Below the pieces are notes generated by a model. It was not told the origin of the DNA, ran no database searches, and worked only from the letters and a program-made list of their open reading frames with translations. Below are positions 42,938-52,167 of a DNA stretch of 64,000 bases, piece by piece. Origin of the DNA: REEB95 sp963762425 (lineage in GTDB: Bacteria > Pseudomonadota > Alphaproteobacteria > ATCC43930 > CGMCC-115725); assembly GCA_963762425.1 (NCBI GenBank), contig CAVXKY010000007.1, positions 1 to 64,000 of the forward strand. Reading direction: 5' to 3'. The translations under genes were made by a program, and so were the position numbers. Numbering within the stretch: the first letter of the stretch is position 1; each line of letters begins with the position of its first letter.

Positions 42938-43587
42938 GTCCTCCCGATATCAGACGAAGAGCCGCCGGTGACCGGCGTTTGCGGTCCGAAGGCCGGCTGC
43001 TCGACCCATTCGCGGTCCAAATCCTCGATTTCGGCCGCGCGGCGGGATGCGGCCTTGCGATCGAGCCCGGATTCGCCGGCGATGCTCAGCAAGGCCGCGA
43101 AGACCGCGCTGTAGTTGCTGCCGCGTTGCAGCAGCGTTTCGCCCACCGCGCGCAGCACGTGCGCGCAATCGCCGAGCATGTCCTTGGTCTCGGCCTTGTC
43201 CCGGCAGCTCAGATATTCCAGAACGGCGGGCAGATAGTCGGGCAGTTCGTTGGCGGCGAGGCGAAACCCGGCGCGTTCGTAGACCATCTTGAGATCGACC
43301 ATGGCGTCGCCGCGCGCGCGCGTGTCGCCGTGGACGTGCTCGAACAGATGGAGCGAGGTGGCGCGGCCACGGTCGAACAGCTCCACATAACGCTCCTCGG
43401 CCCAAAACGGATCGGCGCCAATCAAAAGCTCGACCAGTCCTTGAAGCGTGGCGCGGTCCTGCGGCGAAAGCAGCGGCGAGACGCGCAGGGCCTCGCCGAT
43501 CTCGGGCAGGGCATCGCGCAATTCGGACCCCGGATAAGTCAGCAGGGCGCCGAGCGCGCGCAGGACGGTCATCGGTGAATCGGTCAT
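42934..43587 (-). CDS. narJ: Nitrate reductase molybdenum cofactor assembly chaperone
   Basis: NarJ is a TorD-type chaperone that holds apo-NarG during cofactor insertion. The 217-residue protein starts MTDSPMTVLRALGALLTYPG and contains YVELFDRGRATSLHLFEHVHGD, the signature of the family. Part of an unbroken narGHJI unit: it begins 13 bp after narH and overlaps narI. Confidence 0.94.
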   Translation of the reverse strand: MTDSPMTVLRALGALLTYPGSELRDALPEIGEALRVSPLLSPQDRATLQGLVELLIGADPFWAEERYVELFDRGRATSLHLFEHVHGDTRARGDAMVDLKMVYERAGFRLAANELPDYLPAVLEYLSCRDKAETKDMLGDCAHVLRAVGETLLQRGSNYSAVFAALLSIAGESGLDRKAASRRAAEIEDLDREWVEQPAFGPQTPVTGGSSSDIGRT

Positions 43588-43600
43588 CGGCGGCGCCCCG

Positions 43601-45133
43601 TCAATCGTCCAGCATACGGATCGGGACCGCCTTGCCTTGGCCCATCTTGCCGCCGAACAGGCTCGGCTTGGGCTCGCCCGCGTCGCAGCCGTTGCCGAAG
43701 GAAAAGCCGCAAGCGCCGCGCAGGGCATAGGCGTTCTCCGCCTGCTCGCGGTGCGAGGTCGGGATCACAAAGCGGTCCTCGTAATTGGCGATCGAGAGAT
43801 AGCGGTGCATCTCTTCGACCTGCGCTTGCGTGATCCCGGCTTGTTCGAGCACCGCCAGATTGTCGCCAGCGCCCAATTGCCGGCCGCGGTAAAAGGCGCG
43901 CATCGCCAGCATGCGTTCGAGCGCTGAGACAATCGGCGCCTCGGCGCCGGCGGTCAGCAGATTGGCGAGATAACGGATCGGGATGCGGAGCGAGCGCACA
44001 TCCGGCAGCTCGCCCGCCGCGCCGACATGGCCGGCATTGGCGTGCGACTGGATGGGCGACAGCGGCGGCACGTACCACACCATGGGCATGGTGCGGTATT
44101 CGGGATGGAGCGGAAAGGCGATCTTCCATTCGACCGCCATCTTGTAGGCGGGCGATAGCTTGGCCGCTTCGAGCCACGCTTCGGGCACGCCGCTGGCTCG
44201 CGCCTCAGCCTCGATCTTGGGATCGTTCGGATCGAGGAATAAGGCCAGCTGCGCCTCGTACAAATCCTCGGGCTGTTCCGTGGCCGAGGCGCGCTCGATG
44301 CCATCGGCGTCGTAGAGCAGCACGCCGAGATAGCGGATACGGCCGACGCAGGTTTCGGAACAGACGGTCGGCTGGCCCGCTTCGATACGGGGATAACAGA
44401 AAATGCACTTCTCCGCCTTGCCCGTGGTCCAATTGTAATAGATCTTCTTATACGGGCAGCCCGAGACGCACATGCGCCAGCCGCGGCACTTGTCCTGGTC
44501 GATCAGGACGATGCCGTCCTCCTCACGCTTGTAGATCGAGCCCGAGGGACAAGAGGCGACGCAGCTCGGATTGAGGCAGTGCTCGCACAGCCGCGGCAGA
44601 TACATCATGAAGGTGTTTTCGAACTCTCCGTAGATGTCCTTCTGCACCTGGTCAAAGTTGTAATCCTGCGAGCGCTTGGCGAATTCACCGCCGAGGATTT
44701 CCTCCCAGTTGGGTCCCCATTCGATCTTGTCCATCATGCGGCCGCTGACTAGCGATATCGGGCGCGCGACCGGCGCGGTCGCCAATTGCGGCGCGGTTTG
44801 CAGGTACTGGTAATCGAAGGTGAAGGGCTCGTAGTAGTCGTCGATCTCGGGCAGGTTCGGGTTGGCGAAAATGTTGGCGAGGATCGCCCACTTGCCGCCC
44901 TGCTTCGGCGCGATCTTGCCGTTGCGCTTGCGCTCCCAGCCGCCGCGCCAACGATCCTGATTCTCCCAGTCCTTCGGATAGCCGATGCCGGGCTTGGTTT
45001 CGACGTTGTTGAACCAGGCGTATTCCATGCCCGGACGCGACGTCCACACGTTCTTGCAGGTGACCGAGCAGGTGTGGCAGCCGATGCACTTGTCGAGGTT
45101 CAATACCATCGCAATCTGTGCGCGGATTTTCAT
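43601..45133 (-). CDS. narH: Respiratory nitrate reductase beta subunit
   Basis: NarH carries four iron-sulfur clusters between NarI and NarG. The 510-residue protein has CIGCHTCSVTC near residue 16, CEHCLNPSCVASC, then CRGWRMCVSGC, where Trp replaces one Cys as expected for the [3Fe-4S] cluster, and CIFCYPRIE with CSETC. Length matches NarH. It lies 13 bp after narG. Confidence 0.96.
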   Translation of the reverse strand: MKIRAQIAMVLNLDKCIGCHTCSVTCKNVWTSRPGMEYAWFNNVETKPGIGYPKDWENQDRWRGGWERKRNGKIAPKQGGKWAILANIFANPNLPEIDDYYEPFTFDYQYLQTAPQLATAPVARPISLVSGRMMDKIEWGPNWEEILGGEFAKRSQDYNFDQVQKDIYGEFENTFMMYLPRLCEHCLNPSCVASCPSGSIYKREEDGIVLIDQDKCRGWRMCVSGCPYKKIYYNWTTGKAEKCIFCYPRIEAGQPTVCSETCVGRIRYLGVLLYDADGIERASATEQPEDLYEAQLALFLDPNDPKIEAEARASGVPEAWLEAAKLSPAYKMAVEWKIAFPLHPEYRTMPMVWYVPPLSPIQSHANAGHVGAAGELPDVRSLRIPIRYLANLLTAGAEAPIVSALERMLAMRAFYRGRQLGAGDNLAVLEQAGITQAQVEEMHRYLSIANYEDRFVIPTSHREQAENAYALRGACGFSFGNGCDAGEPKPSLFGGKMGQGKAVPIRMLDD

Positions 45134-45146
45134 CGCGTTCCTCCCC

Positions 45147-48100
45147 TCACTCGGCCGCGCTCAACTCGGGTGCGTTCATCCAGTCGACCTTCACCATCTT
45201 GCGTAGGATGACGAATTCGTCGCGGTTCGACCCGACCGTGCCGTAATAGTTGAAGCCGTAGGACAGCTGGGCGTAACCGCCGACCATATGCGTCGGCTTC
45301 AGAACGGCCCGCGTCACCGAGTTGTGGATGCCGCCGCGTTGCCCGGTAATCTCCGATCCCGGCACGTTCACGATCTTTTCCTGCGCGTGATACATGAGGC
45401 ACATACCCACGTGCACGCGCTGGCTCACCACGGCGCGGGCCGTGATCGCGCCGTTGATGTTGTAGAGCTCGATCCAATCGTTATCGACGATGCCGGCCTG
45501 CTCGGCGTCAGTCTCGGAAATCCACACGATCGGCCCGCCGCGCGACAGCGTCAGCATCAGCAGATTGTCGGTATATGTGGAATGGATTCCCCATTTCTGA
45601 TGGGGCGTGATGAAATTCAGGACGATCTCCTTCTCGCCGTTGCCGCGCTTGCCCAAAAGCGGCGTGATCGTGCGGGTGTCGACTGGCGGCCGGTATGATG
45701 CAAAACCCTCGCCGAAATCGCGCAACCAGCGGTGATCCTGGTAGAATTGCTGGCGGCCGGACAGCGTTCGCCACGGAATCAGCTCGTGGACGTTGGTATA
45801 GCCGGCGGTGTAGCTCACATGCTCGCTCTCGATGCCGGACCAGGTGGGCGAGGAAATGATCTTGCGCGGTTGCGCCTGCACATCGCGGAAGCGGATTTTC
45901 TCGTCCGCGCGTGGCTCGGCCAAGTGGCGATGCTCGCGCCCGGTGGCGCGCGACAGCGCGTCCCAGGCCTTGACGGCGACCTGGCCGTTCGTCTCGGGCG
46001 CCAGATAGAGAATGACCTCCGCCGCGTCGATGTCGCTTTCGATGCGCGGGCGTCCCTTGGTCGGGCCTTCGGCGACGGTATAGTTGAGCTGCGCCAGGCC
46101 CTTCACCTCGTCCTCGGTGTTCCAGCTTATTCCCTTGCCGCCGTTGCCGAGCTTGTCCATCAGCGGCCCGAGCGCGGTGAAACGCCGGTAGGTGTTCGGA
46201 TAGTCGCGCTCGACCACCGTGATTTGCGGCGCCGTCTTTCCCGGGATGAGCTCGCATTCGCCCTTCTTCCAGTCTTGCACGTCGAAGGGCTGAGCGATCT
46301 CGGCCGGCGTGTCGTGCATGATCGGCGTCAGCACGACATCCTGCTCGACGCCGAGATGGCCGGGCACGAGTTCGGAAAACTTGCGCGCGATCCCCTTGTA
46401 GATTTCCCAGTCGCTGCGCGATTCCCAGACCGGATCCACCGCCGCCGAGAGCGGGTGGATGAAGGGGTGCATGTCCGAGGTGTTGAGATCGTTCTTTTCG
46501 TACCAGGTGGCGGTCGGCAGCACGATGTCGGAATAGAGGCAGCTCGTGGACATGCGAAAATCGATCGTGACCACGAGGTCGAGTTTGCCTTCGGGCGCCG
46601 GCTCGTGCCAGACGACCTCTTCCGGCTTCTGGCCGCCGGTTTCGCCCAAATCCTTGCCCTGGAGGCCGTGGCGGGTGCCGAGGAAATGACGCAGGAAATA
46701 TTCGTGTCCCTTGCCGGAGGAACCGAACAAATTGGACCGCCAGATGAAGAGGTTGCGCGGAAAATTGACCGGATTGTCGGGGTCCTCGCAGGCCATCTGC
46801 AAACGGCCGGATTTGAGCTCCGCGGCCACGTAGTCCTTGGCCGGTTTGCCGACCGCCCGCGCCTCGGCCGCGACCTTCAGCGGATTGGCGCCGAGCTGGG
46901 GCGAGGAAGGCAGCCAGCCCATGCGCTCGGCGCGCACGTTCAGGTCGATCATGCTGCCGCTATAACGCGTCCGGTCGGCCAAGGGCGACAGCAGTTCGTC
47001 CACTCGCAGCTTCTCGTACCGCCACTGGTCGGAATGGGCATAGAAGAACGACGTGCCGTTCATCTGCCGCGGCGGCCGCGCCCAATCGAGCGCGAAGGCA
47101 AGAGCGGTCCAGCCGGTCTGCGGGCGCAGTTTCTCCTGCCCAACGTAATGCGCCCAGCCGCCGCCCGACACGCCGACCGTGCCGCACATCATCAGCATGT
47201 TGATGACGCTGCGATAGTTCATGTCCTGGTGGTACCAGTGGTTCATCGCCGCGCCGATGATCACCATCGAACGGCCTTTGGTCTTCTCGGCGTTTTCGGC
47301 GAAGCCGCGCGCCACCGCGATGACCTTGTCGGCCGGCACGCCGGTGATCGGCTCCTGCCAAGCCGGCGTGCATGGGACGTCGTCGCCAAAGGCACGCGCG
47401 CCCTCGCCGCCGAGCCCGCGATCGAGCCCGTAATTGGCGCAGAGCAGATCGAACACGGTGGCGACATAGGCCTCGCCGTCGGCAAGCTTGACCTTCCACG
47501 CCGGCACGTTGCGCACAAGCACGTCGCCGCCCTGGTCGTTGCCGGAAAAATGTTCATGCGGTTGGTTGCCGAAATAGGGGAAGGCCACGGCCAGCACCTC
47601 GTCGGACCGGTCGATCAGCGAAAGCGCCAGCTTCACCTCGCGGCCCGCGGTGCCTTCCTTGGCCTCCAGATTCCATTTGCCGCCCTTGTCGCCCTCTTGC
47701 GGCCAGCGATAGCCGACCGAGCCTTGCGGTGCGACGATCTCACCCGAAATCTCGTCGACCGCGGCCGTCTTCCATTCGAGATTCCCCTTCTGCCCCAACG
47801 CGTCCGGAAAATCGCTCGCGCGCAGAGTGCGGTCCGGAACCCATCGCTCGCCCCGGCGCACCAGGCGGACCAGCATCGGCATGTCGGTATAACGGCGGCA
47901 ATAATCCTGGAAATAGGGCACTTGGCGGTCGAGGAAGAACTCGCGCAGGATGACGTGGCCCATCGCCATGGCCAGCGCCGCATCGGTGCCTTGCTTCGGA
48001 TGCAGCCAGATGTCGGAGAGCTTGGAGACCTCGGAATAGTCGGGCGTGATCGCCACCGTCTGCGTGCCGTTGTAGCGCGCCTCGGTGAAGAAATGAGCGT

Positions 48101-48887
48101 CCGGCGTGCGCGTCTGCGGCACGTTCGAGCCCCAGGCGATGATGTAGCCAGAATTGTACCAATCGGCCGATTCCGGCACGTCGGTCTGCTCGCCCCAGGT
48201 CTGCGGGCTCGACGGTGGCAGGTCGCAATACCAGTCGTAGAACGACAGCAGCGTGCCGCCGATCAGGCTGAGATAGCGCGAGCCGGCCGCGTAGGACACC
48301 ATCGACATCGCCGGGATCGGCGAAAATCCCACGACGCGGTCGGGTCCGAAGGCCTTGATGGTGTGGATGTTGGCGGCGGCGATGATCTCGTTGACCTCGT
48401 CCCAGTTCGAGCGCACGAAGCCGCCGCGGCCGCGAATGCTTTTGAACGATCGCGCGCGTTCGGCGTCGCCCGAAACCCAGGCCCAGGCCGCCACCGGTTC
48501 CATGGTCCGGCGTGCCTCGCGCCACAGCCGCAGCATCGGCCCGCGCACCATCGGATATTTGAGCCGGCTCGCGCTGTAGAGGTACCAGCTGTAGGACGCG
48601 CCGCGCGAACAGCCGCGCGGCTCGTGATTGGGCATGCCGGGGCGCGTGCGCGGATAGTCGGTCTGCTGGGTTTCCCAGGTGACGACGCCGCCCTTGACGT
48701 AGATTTTCCAGCTGCACGAACCGGTGCAGTTCACGCCGTGCGTGGAGCGTACGATCTTGTCGTGCTGCCAGCGTTGGCGGTAGCCCTCTTCCCAGTCGCG
48801 GTTCTCGCGGCGGGTTTCGCCGTGTCCGTCCGCGAACGGTTCGCGCAGGCGGGTGAAGTAGCTCAGCCGGTCGAGAAAATGGCCCAT
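45147..48887 (-). CDS. narG: Respiratory nitrate reductase alpha subunit
   Basis: NarG is the molybdenum bis-MGD subunit that reduces nitrate to nitrite in the cytoplasm. The 1246-residue protein starts MGHFLDRLSYFTRL. The N-terminal FS0 cluster region STHGVNCTGSCSW has the His and Cys ligands, and the segment DWYNSGYIIAWGSN lies in the molybdenum-ligand region. There is no Tat signal, as normal for NarG apart from its vestigial leader. The length is typical. It follows narK by 55 bp and leads the narGHJI genes. Confidence 0.96.
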   Translation of the reverse strand: MGHFLDRLSYFTRLREPFADGHGETRRENRDWEEGYRQRWQHDKIVRSTHGVNCTGSCSWKIYVKGGVVTWETQQTDYPRTRPGMPNHEPRGCSRGASYSWYLYSASRLKYPMVRGPMLRLWREARRTMEPVAAWAWVSGDAERARSFKSIRGRGGFVRSNWDEVNEIIAAANIHTIKAFGPDRVVGFSPIPAMSMVSYAAGSRYLSLIGGTLLSFYDWYCDLPPSSPQTWGEQTDVPESADWYNSGYIIAWGSNVPQTRTPDAHFFTEARYNGTQTVAITPDYSEVSKLSDIWLHPKQGTDAALAMAMGHVILREFFLDRQVPYFQDYCRRYTDMPMLVRLVRRGERWVPDRTLRASDFPDALGQKGNLEWKTAAVDEISGEIVAPQGSVGYRWPQEGDKGGKWNLEAKEGTAGREVKLALSLIDRSDEVLAVAFPYFGNQPHEHFSGNDQGGDVLVRNVPAWKVKLADGEAYVATVFDLLCANYGLDRGLGGEGARAFGDDVPCTPAWQEPITGVPADKVIAVARGFAENAEKTKGRSMVIIGAAMNHWYHQDMNYRSVINMLMMCGTVGVSGGGWAHYVGQEKLRPQTGWTALAFALDWARPPRQMNGTSFFYAHSDQWRYEKLRVDELLSPLADRTRYSGSMIDLNVRAERMGWLPSSPQLGANPLKVAAEARAVGKPAKDYVAAELKSGRLQMACEDPDNPVNFPRNLFIWRSNLFGSSGKGHEYFLRHFLGTRHGLQGKDLGETGGQKPEEVVWHEPAPEGKLDLVVTIDFRMSTSCLYSDIVLPTATWYEKNDLNTSDMHPFIHPLSAAVDPVWESRSDWEIYKGIARKFSELVPGHLGVEQDVVLTPIMHDTPAEIAQPFDVQDWKKGECELIPGKTAPQITVVERDYPNTYRRFTALGPLMDKLGNGGKGISWNTEDEVKGLAQLNYTVAEGPTKGRPRIESDIDAAEVILYLAPETNGQVAVKAWDALSRATGREHRHLAEPRADEKIRFRDVQAQPRKIISSPTWSGIESEHVSYTAGYTNVHELIPWRTLSGRQQFYQDHRWLRDFGEGFASYRPPVDTRTITPLLGKRGNGEKEIVLNFITPHQKWGIHSTYTDNLLMLTLSRGGPIVWISETDAEQAGIVDNDWIELYNINGAITARAVVSQRVHVGMCLMYHAQEKIVNVPGSEITGQRGGIHNSVTRAVLKPTHMVGGYAQLSYGFNYYGTVGSNRDEFVILRKMVKVDWMNAPELSAAE

Positions 48888-48942
48888 CGTCTCGCTCCAA
48901 TCCGGCGAACGCTCCGGCCACCGCCGGAACATCGGCCTCCAA

Positions 48943-50295
48943 CTAGCTCGATTTACCCCCGCGTTGCCCACGCAGATCGAGGCGGCGGAAATTCCACGAC
49001 ACCGCGATGGCAAAAACCGCTAGAATCACATAGGCGAAAAACCCGCCCGAATAGCCGCGCGCGCCGAGCGCGTCCACGGTCGCGCCGAGGAAGGGCGGGA
49101 TGATGAAGCCGCCCAAGGCGCCCAGACCGCCGACCAGGCCCGACGCGCCGCCGACAGCCTTGGGCACGTATTTCGGCACCATCTTGAAGACCCCGGCGTT
49201 GCCGATGCCCATGCCCAGGGCAATCAGGAATTCGCCGGCAAGATCGGGATAGAAATCCTCGACGAAGGTGAGTACGAGCGCGCCCGCAAGCACCAGAATG
49301 AAGGCGATGATGGCGGTGCGTTCGCCGCCTATCCTCTCGGAGAGCATGCCGCCGAAGACCCGGATGACCGCGGCGAGAACCGAAAAGCCGAGCCCGCCGA
49401 TCACGCCGGCCTCGCGCGGGCTCAGATGGTGAAGATTGACCCAATAGGTCGGGAACCAGGCGGTGAGCGCGAGGAATCCGCCGAAGGATACGAAATAAAG
49501 CGAGACCAGGCCCCAGGTGCGGGTGTCCTCGGCCGCCGTGATGATCGCCTGCCAGACCGTTCCGGTCGGAAACAACTCCTCCCCATTCTGCTTGGCGATT
49601 TTTTTGCTCGTCTCGATGTCACAGCCCTGTTTGCGCAACTGGAAGAAATACGCGTCACGCGCCAGAAACAAATAGATCGCGGCTCCGACCGTAAGAAAGA
49701 TGAGCCATGCCAGATAGGAACCGGCGAGCCCCCAGGCCGCGATGGCAAAGGGCAAAAGCAGCGTGAATATGCCGGGCGCGAGATTGCCGATGCCGCCAAA
49801 AGCGCCGAGCACCGTGCCTTGGCGGGATTGCGGAAACCAATAGGAGACTTGCGGAATGCCGACCGAAAATGTGGCGACCCCGCATCCGCTCAGGAACCCG
49901 AACAAGACGATGATCGGATACATGTTGACGGTCAGGGTCTTGACGGTGAACAGGATGAAAACCAAGCCCCACATGCCGATCATGGAAAAGCCGAACAGCG
50001 TCAGCATGGGCAGCCGACCGCCGACCCGGTCGACCCAGGCGCCGAAGGGTATGCGCAACAGCGAGCCGGTCAGCTGCGGCGCCGCCACCAGCAGCCCCAA
50101 CGCCAAGCCGCTGATCTGCATCTGCTCCTGGAAAAACTTCGCCGCCGGCCCGTAAAGCGCCACGGCCGCAAAACCGACGAAAAACCCCCAGGTTCCCATC
50201 GCCAGGCCCTGGGCGGGGTTTCCCTTCAGCGTGATCGTGCGCGTCAATGTGACAGTGCGCGCCGTTTTGCCGCGTGTATTGCCGATCTCGCTCAT
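48943..50295 (-). CDS. narK: Nitrate/nitrite transporter NarK
   Basis: The 450-residue MFS protein of the nitrate/nitrite porter family imports nitrate or exchanges it for nitrite. The NNP motifs are visible: helix 1 GTWGFFVGFAAVALYGP, RIPFGAWVDRVGGR in the 2-3 loop, GFLSGCGVATFSVG and the Gly-rich GNAGVFKMVPKYVPKAVG. A GTG at 50307 would add four residues; the ATG at 50295 has gggagggg upstream. It is the first gene of the nar unit, and an FNR-type box lies 84 bp before its start. Confidence 0.93.
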   Translation of the reverse strand: MSEIGNTRGKTARTVTLTRTITLKGNPAQGLAMGTWGFFVGFAAVALYGPAAKFFQEQMQISGLALGLLVAAPQLTGSLLRIPFGAWVDRVGGRLPMLTLFGFSMIGMWGLVFILFTVKTLTVNMYPIIVLFGFLSGCGVATFSVGIPQVSYWFPQSRQGTVLGAFGGIGNLAPGIFTLLLPFAIAAWGLAGSYLAWLIFLTVGAAIYLFLARDAYFFQLRKQGCDIETSKKIAKQNGEELFPTGTVWQAIITAAEDTRTWGLVSLYFVSFGGFLALTAWFPTYWVNLHHLSPREAGVIGGLGFSVLAAVIRVFGGMLSERIGGERTAIIAFILVLAGALVLTFVEDFYPDLAGEFLIALGMGIGNAGVFKMVPKYVPKAVGGASGLVGGLGALGGFIIPPFLGATVDALGARGYSGGFFAYVILAVFAIAVSWNFRRLDLRGQRGGKSS

Positions 50296-50315
50296 CACCC
50301 CTCCCACCGGTTGAA

Positions 50316-50336
50316 GTTGAGGTTGTGAACCTCAAC
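50316..50336. promoter_or_regulatory. Perfect inverted repeat upstream of narK
   Basis: Nine-base arms GTTGAGGTT and AACCTCAAC are separated by three bases, giving a perfect palindrome 20 bp before the narK start. It does not match FNR or NsrR consensus. It could be an operator or, in the narK mRNA leader, a hairpin. Confidence 0.55.
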
Positions 50337-50378
50337 TTTCCTTCCTCGCCTATTGACTATTTTTTAGGCAAACTTTCC

Positions 50379-50392
50379 TTGATATGGATCAA
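50379..50392. promoter_or_regulatory. FNR/DNR-type binding site
   Basis: TTGAT-N4-ATCAA with a perfect match to the FNR/ANR/DNR consensus (spacer atgg). It lies 84 bp from the narK start and 110 bp from the nsrR start. Family knowledge says such sites activate nar genes under low oxygen or NO. Confidence 0.85.
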
Positions 50393-50430
50393 ACCGGAGG
50401 TGAAAAGCTTCGATATTGCCCTTCCAGCAT

Positions 50431-50453
50431 AAGATGCATATTATATGAATGTT
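50431..50453. promoter_or_regulatory. NsrR-like operator
   Basis: AAGATGCATAT, one base, then ATATGAATGTT: an 11-1-11 arrangement whose left arm matches the NsrR consensus (AAGATGYATTT) in ten of eleven positions and whose right arm matches in about eight of eleven. It lies 50 bp before the nsrR start, fitting autoregulation. Confidence 0.65.
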
Positions 50454-50502
50454 ATAGAGTCAACGTTCCAAACCGCCGCACCGGTACCGGAGAAAACAGC
50501 CC

Positions 50503-50955
50503 ATGCGTCTGACCCTGTGGACCGACTACGCGCTGCGCACGCTGATCTATATCGGCGTCAAAGGCGAACGACTCTCAACCATCGCCGAAATCGCCGAGAG
50601 TTTCGATATTTCGGCGGCCCACCTGATGAAGGTTGTGAACAAGCTCGGGCAGCAGGGATATGTCGAAACCGTCCGCGGCAAGGGCGGCGGGATCAGGTTG
50701 GCGCGCAAGCCCGGGCAAATCCGGGTTGGGGCGGTGGTGCGCGATACGGAAGAGGAACTCGCCGTGCTGGGGTGCCTCGCCGAGCCCGGATTCTGCCGAA
50801 TCCAAGGATGCTGCGTACTGCGCCGCGCGTTGCGCGAGGCGACGCAGGCATTTTTGCACACGCTTGACGGCTACACCCTGGCCGAACTTTTGGCGCCGCG
50901 TATCCAACTCATCCGCAGCTTGGGCCTCGCTCCGGGGATAGGAGTCGCGGAATGA
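50503..50955 (+). CDS. nsrR: Rrf2 family NO-sensing repressor NsrR
   Basis: NsrR uses a [4Fe-4S] cluster to sense nitric oxide and represses NO-detoxification genes. The 150-residue protein starts MRLTLWTDYALRTLIYIG. It has the Rrf2 winged helix (STIAEIAESFDISAAHLMKV) and cluster cysteines at 91, 98 and 103/104, close to the positions in known NsrR (91, 96, 102). An NsrR-like box lies upstream. It is divergent from narK and overlaps nnrS by ATGA. Confidence 0.9.
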   Translation: MRLTLWTDYALRTLIYIGVKGERLSTIAEIAESFDISAAHLMKVVNKLGQQGYVETVRGKGGGIRLARKPGQIRVGAVVRDTEEELAVLGCLAEPGFCRIQGCCVLRRALREATQAFLHTLDGYTLAELLAPRIQLIRSLGLAPGIGVAE

Positions 50956-52148
50956 GCCGGATTCATCCCAAGCGTAGCGGCGATCCCTCGCGTTTCGGCC
51001 TGTTCGATTACGGCTTCCGCACCTTCTTCCTGCTCGCGCCTCTTTATGGCGCGTTGGCGATTGCGTTCTGGATTCCGGTGTTTCTCGGCTGGGTGGCACC
51101 TCCGCCGGATGTTTCGCCTACGTTATTGCACGCGCATGAGATGATCTTCGGCTTCGCCGGCGCGGCGCTCGCGGGATTCTTCCTGACCGCGGTGCCCAAC
51201 TGGACCGGCAAACCGGCGCTGCATGGCGCGCCTCTCGCCGGCCTCGCGGTTGTCTGGCTGGCCGGGCGCGTCGCCATGGCGTCGATTGGCCTGATTTCGC
51301 CGCTGTTCGCGGCAATCATCGATCTCGCTTTCCTGCCTCTGCTGGCGTTGGCGGTGATTGGGCCGCTGCTCGCCGCCGGCAAGCTCCGCAATCTCGTGCT
51401 GCTGGTACCGCTCGCCCTGTTCTGGAGCGCGGATGCCGCGATGGATGGGCAATTCGCCGGCTGTCCGGTGGACGTCGCTGCGGGCAGCGCACGCGTCGGC
51501 ATCGATATCCTGCTGTTTTTCATAGCCGTGATCGGCGGGCGCATCGTGCCAAGCTTCACCGCCAATGTTTTGCGCGCCGCAGGCGAAACCGCCTTGCCTC
51601 GTTCCTTCCCGGTGCTCGATGGCGCGGCCATTGCCGCGATAGCGTTGCTGGTCGTTGCCGAAGCGGCGACTGGTTTGAGCATTGAAACCGGCGCGGTTGC
51701 GACGCTCGCCTGTGTCCTCAATGCCGCGCGTTTGACGCCGTGGCGCGGCACCCGCACGCTCAAGGCCCCGATCCTGTGGGTGCTGCATCTGGGCTATCTG
51801 TGGCTGGTCGTGGGCCTCGGCTTGAAGGCGGCCGCCGCATTCAACAACGCGGTGCCAGAGACGGCTTCACTTCACGCGCTCGCGCTCGGCGCAATCGGCA
51901 CGATGATTTTCGCCGTCATGTCGCGCGCTGCTCTCGGCCATACCGGGCGCGCGCTCAAAGTTCATCCGGCGATCACGCTAGCCTACCTCTTGATATCGCT
52001 CGCGGCCGGCGCGCGGATTGCGGCGAGCTTCGCGACGGATTCCTCTATTATCTTGCTGCTGGACCTGTCTGGCCTCGCCTGGATCGTGGCCGCGCTGCTC
52101 TTCCTCGCGGTCTACACACCGATCCTCGTTTTACGGCAGCCGCGTTGA
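50952..52148 (+). CDS. nnrS: NnrS family haem-copper membrane protein
   Basis: NnrS proteins are linked to NO stress tolerance and are induced under denitrifying conditions. The 398-residue protein has about 12 transmembrane helices, and conserved segments LHAHEMIFGFAGAALAGFFL with metal-binding His, and SRAALGHTGRALK. The start overlaps nsrR (ATGA), so the repressor and target share a transcript. Confidence 0.9.
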   Translation: MSRIHPKRSGDPSRFGLFDYGFRTFFLLAPLYGALAIAFWIPVFLGWVAPPPDVSPTLLHAHEMIFGFAGAALAGFFLTAVPNWTGKPALHGAPLAGLAVVWLAGRVAMASIGLISPLFAAIIDLAFLPLLALAVIGPLLAAGKLRNLVLLVPLALFWSADAAMDGQFAGCPVDVAAGSARVGIDILLFFIAVIGGRIVPSFTANVLRAAGETALPRSFPVLDGAAIAAIALLVVAEAATGLSIETGAVATLACVLNAARLTPWRGTRTLKAPILWVLHLGYLWLVVGLGLKAAAAFNNAVPETASLHALALGAIGTMIFAVMSRAALGHTGRALKVHPAITLAYLLISLAAGARIAASFATDSSIILLLDLSGLAWIVAALLFLAVYTPILVLRQPR

Positions 52149-52167
52149 AAGTCGAATAAGACAGAAC

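Noticed and set aside
45732..49103. A very long plus-strand open frame antisense to narG and narK
   Set aside because: It follows the codon pattern of the well-identified narG on the minus strand, is rich in Arg/His/Gly as expected for a GC-rich shadow frame, and shows no family motif.
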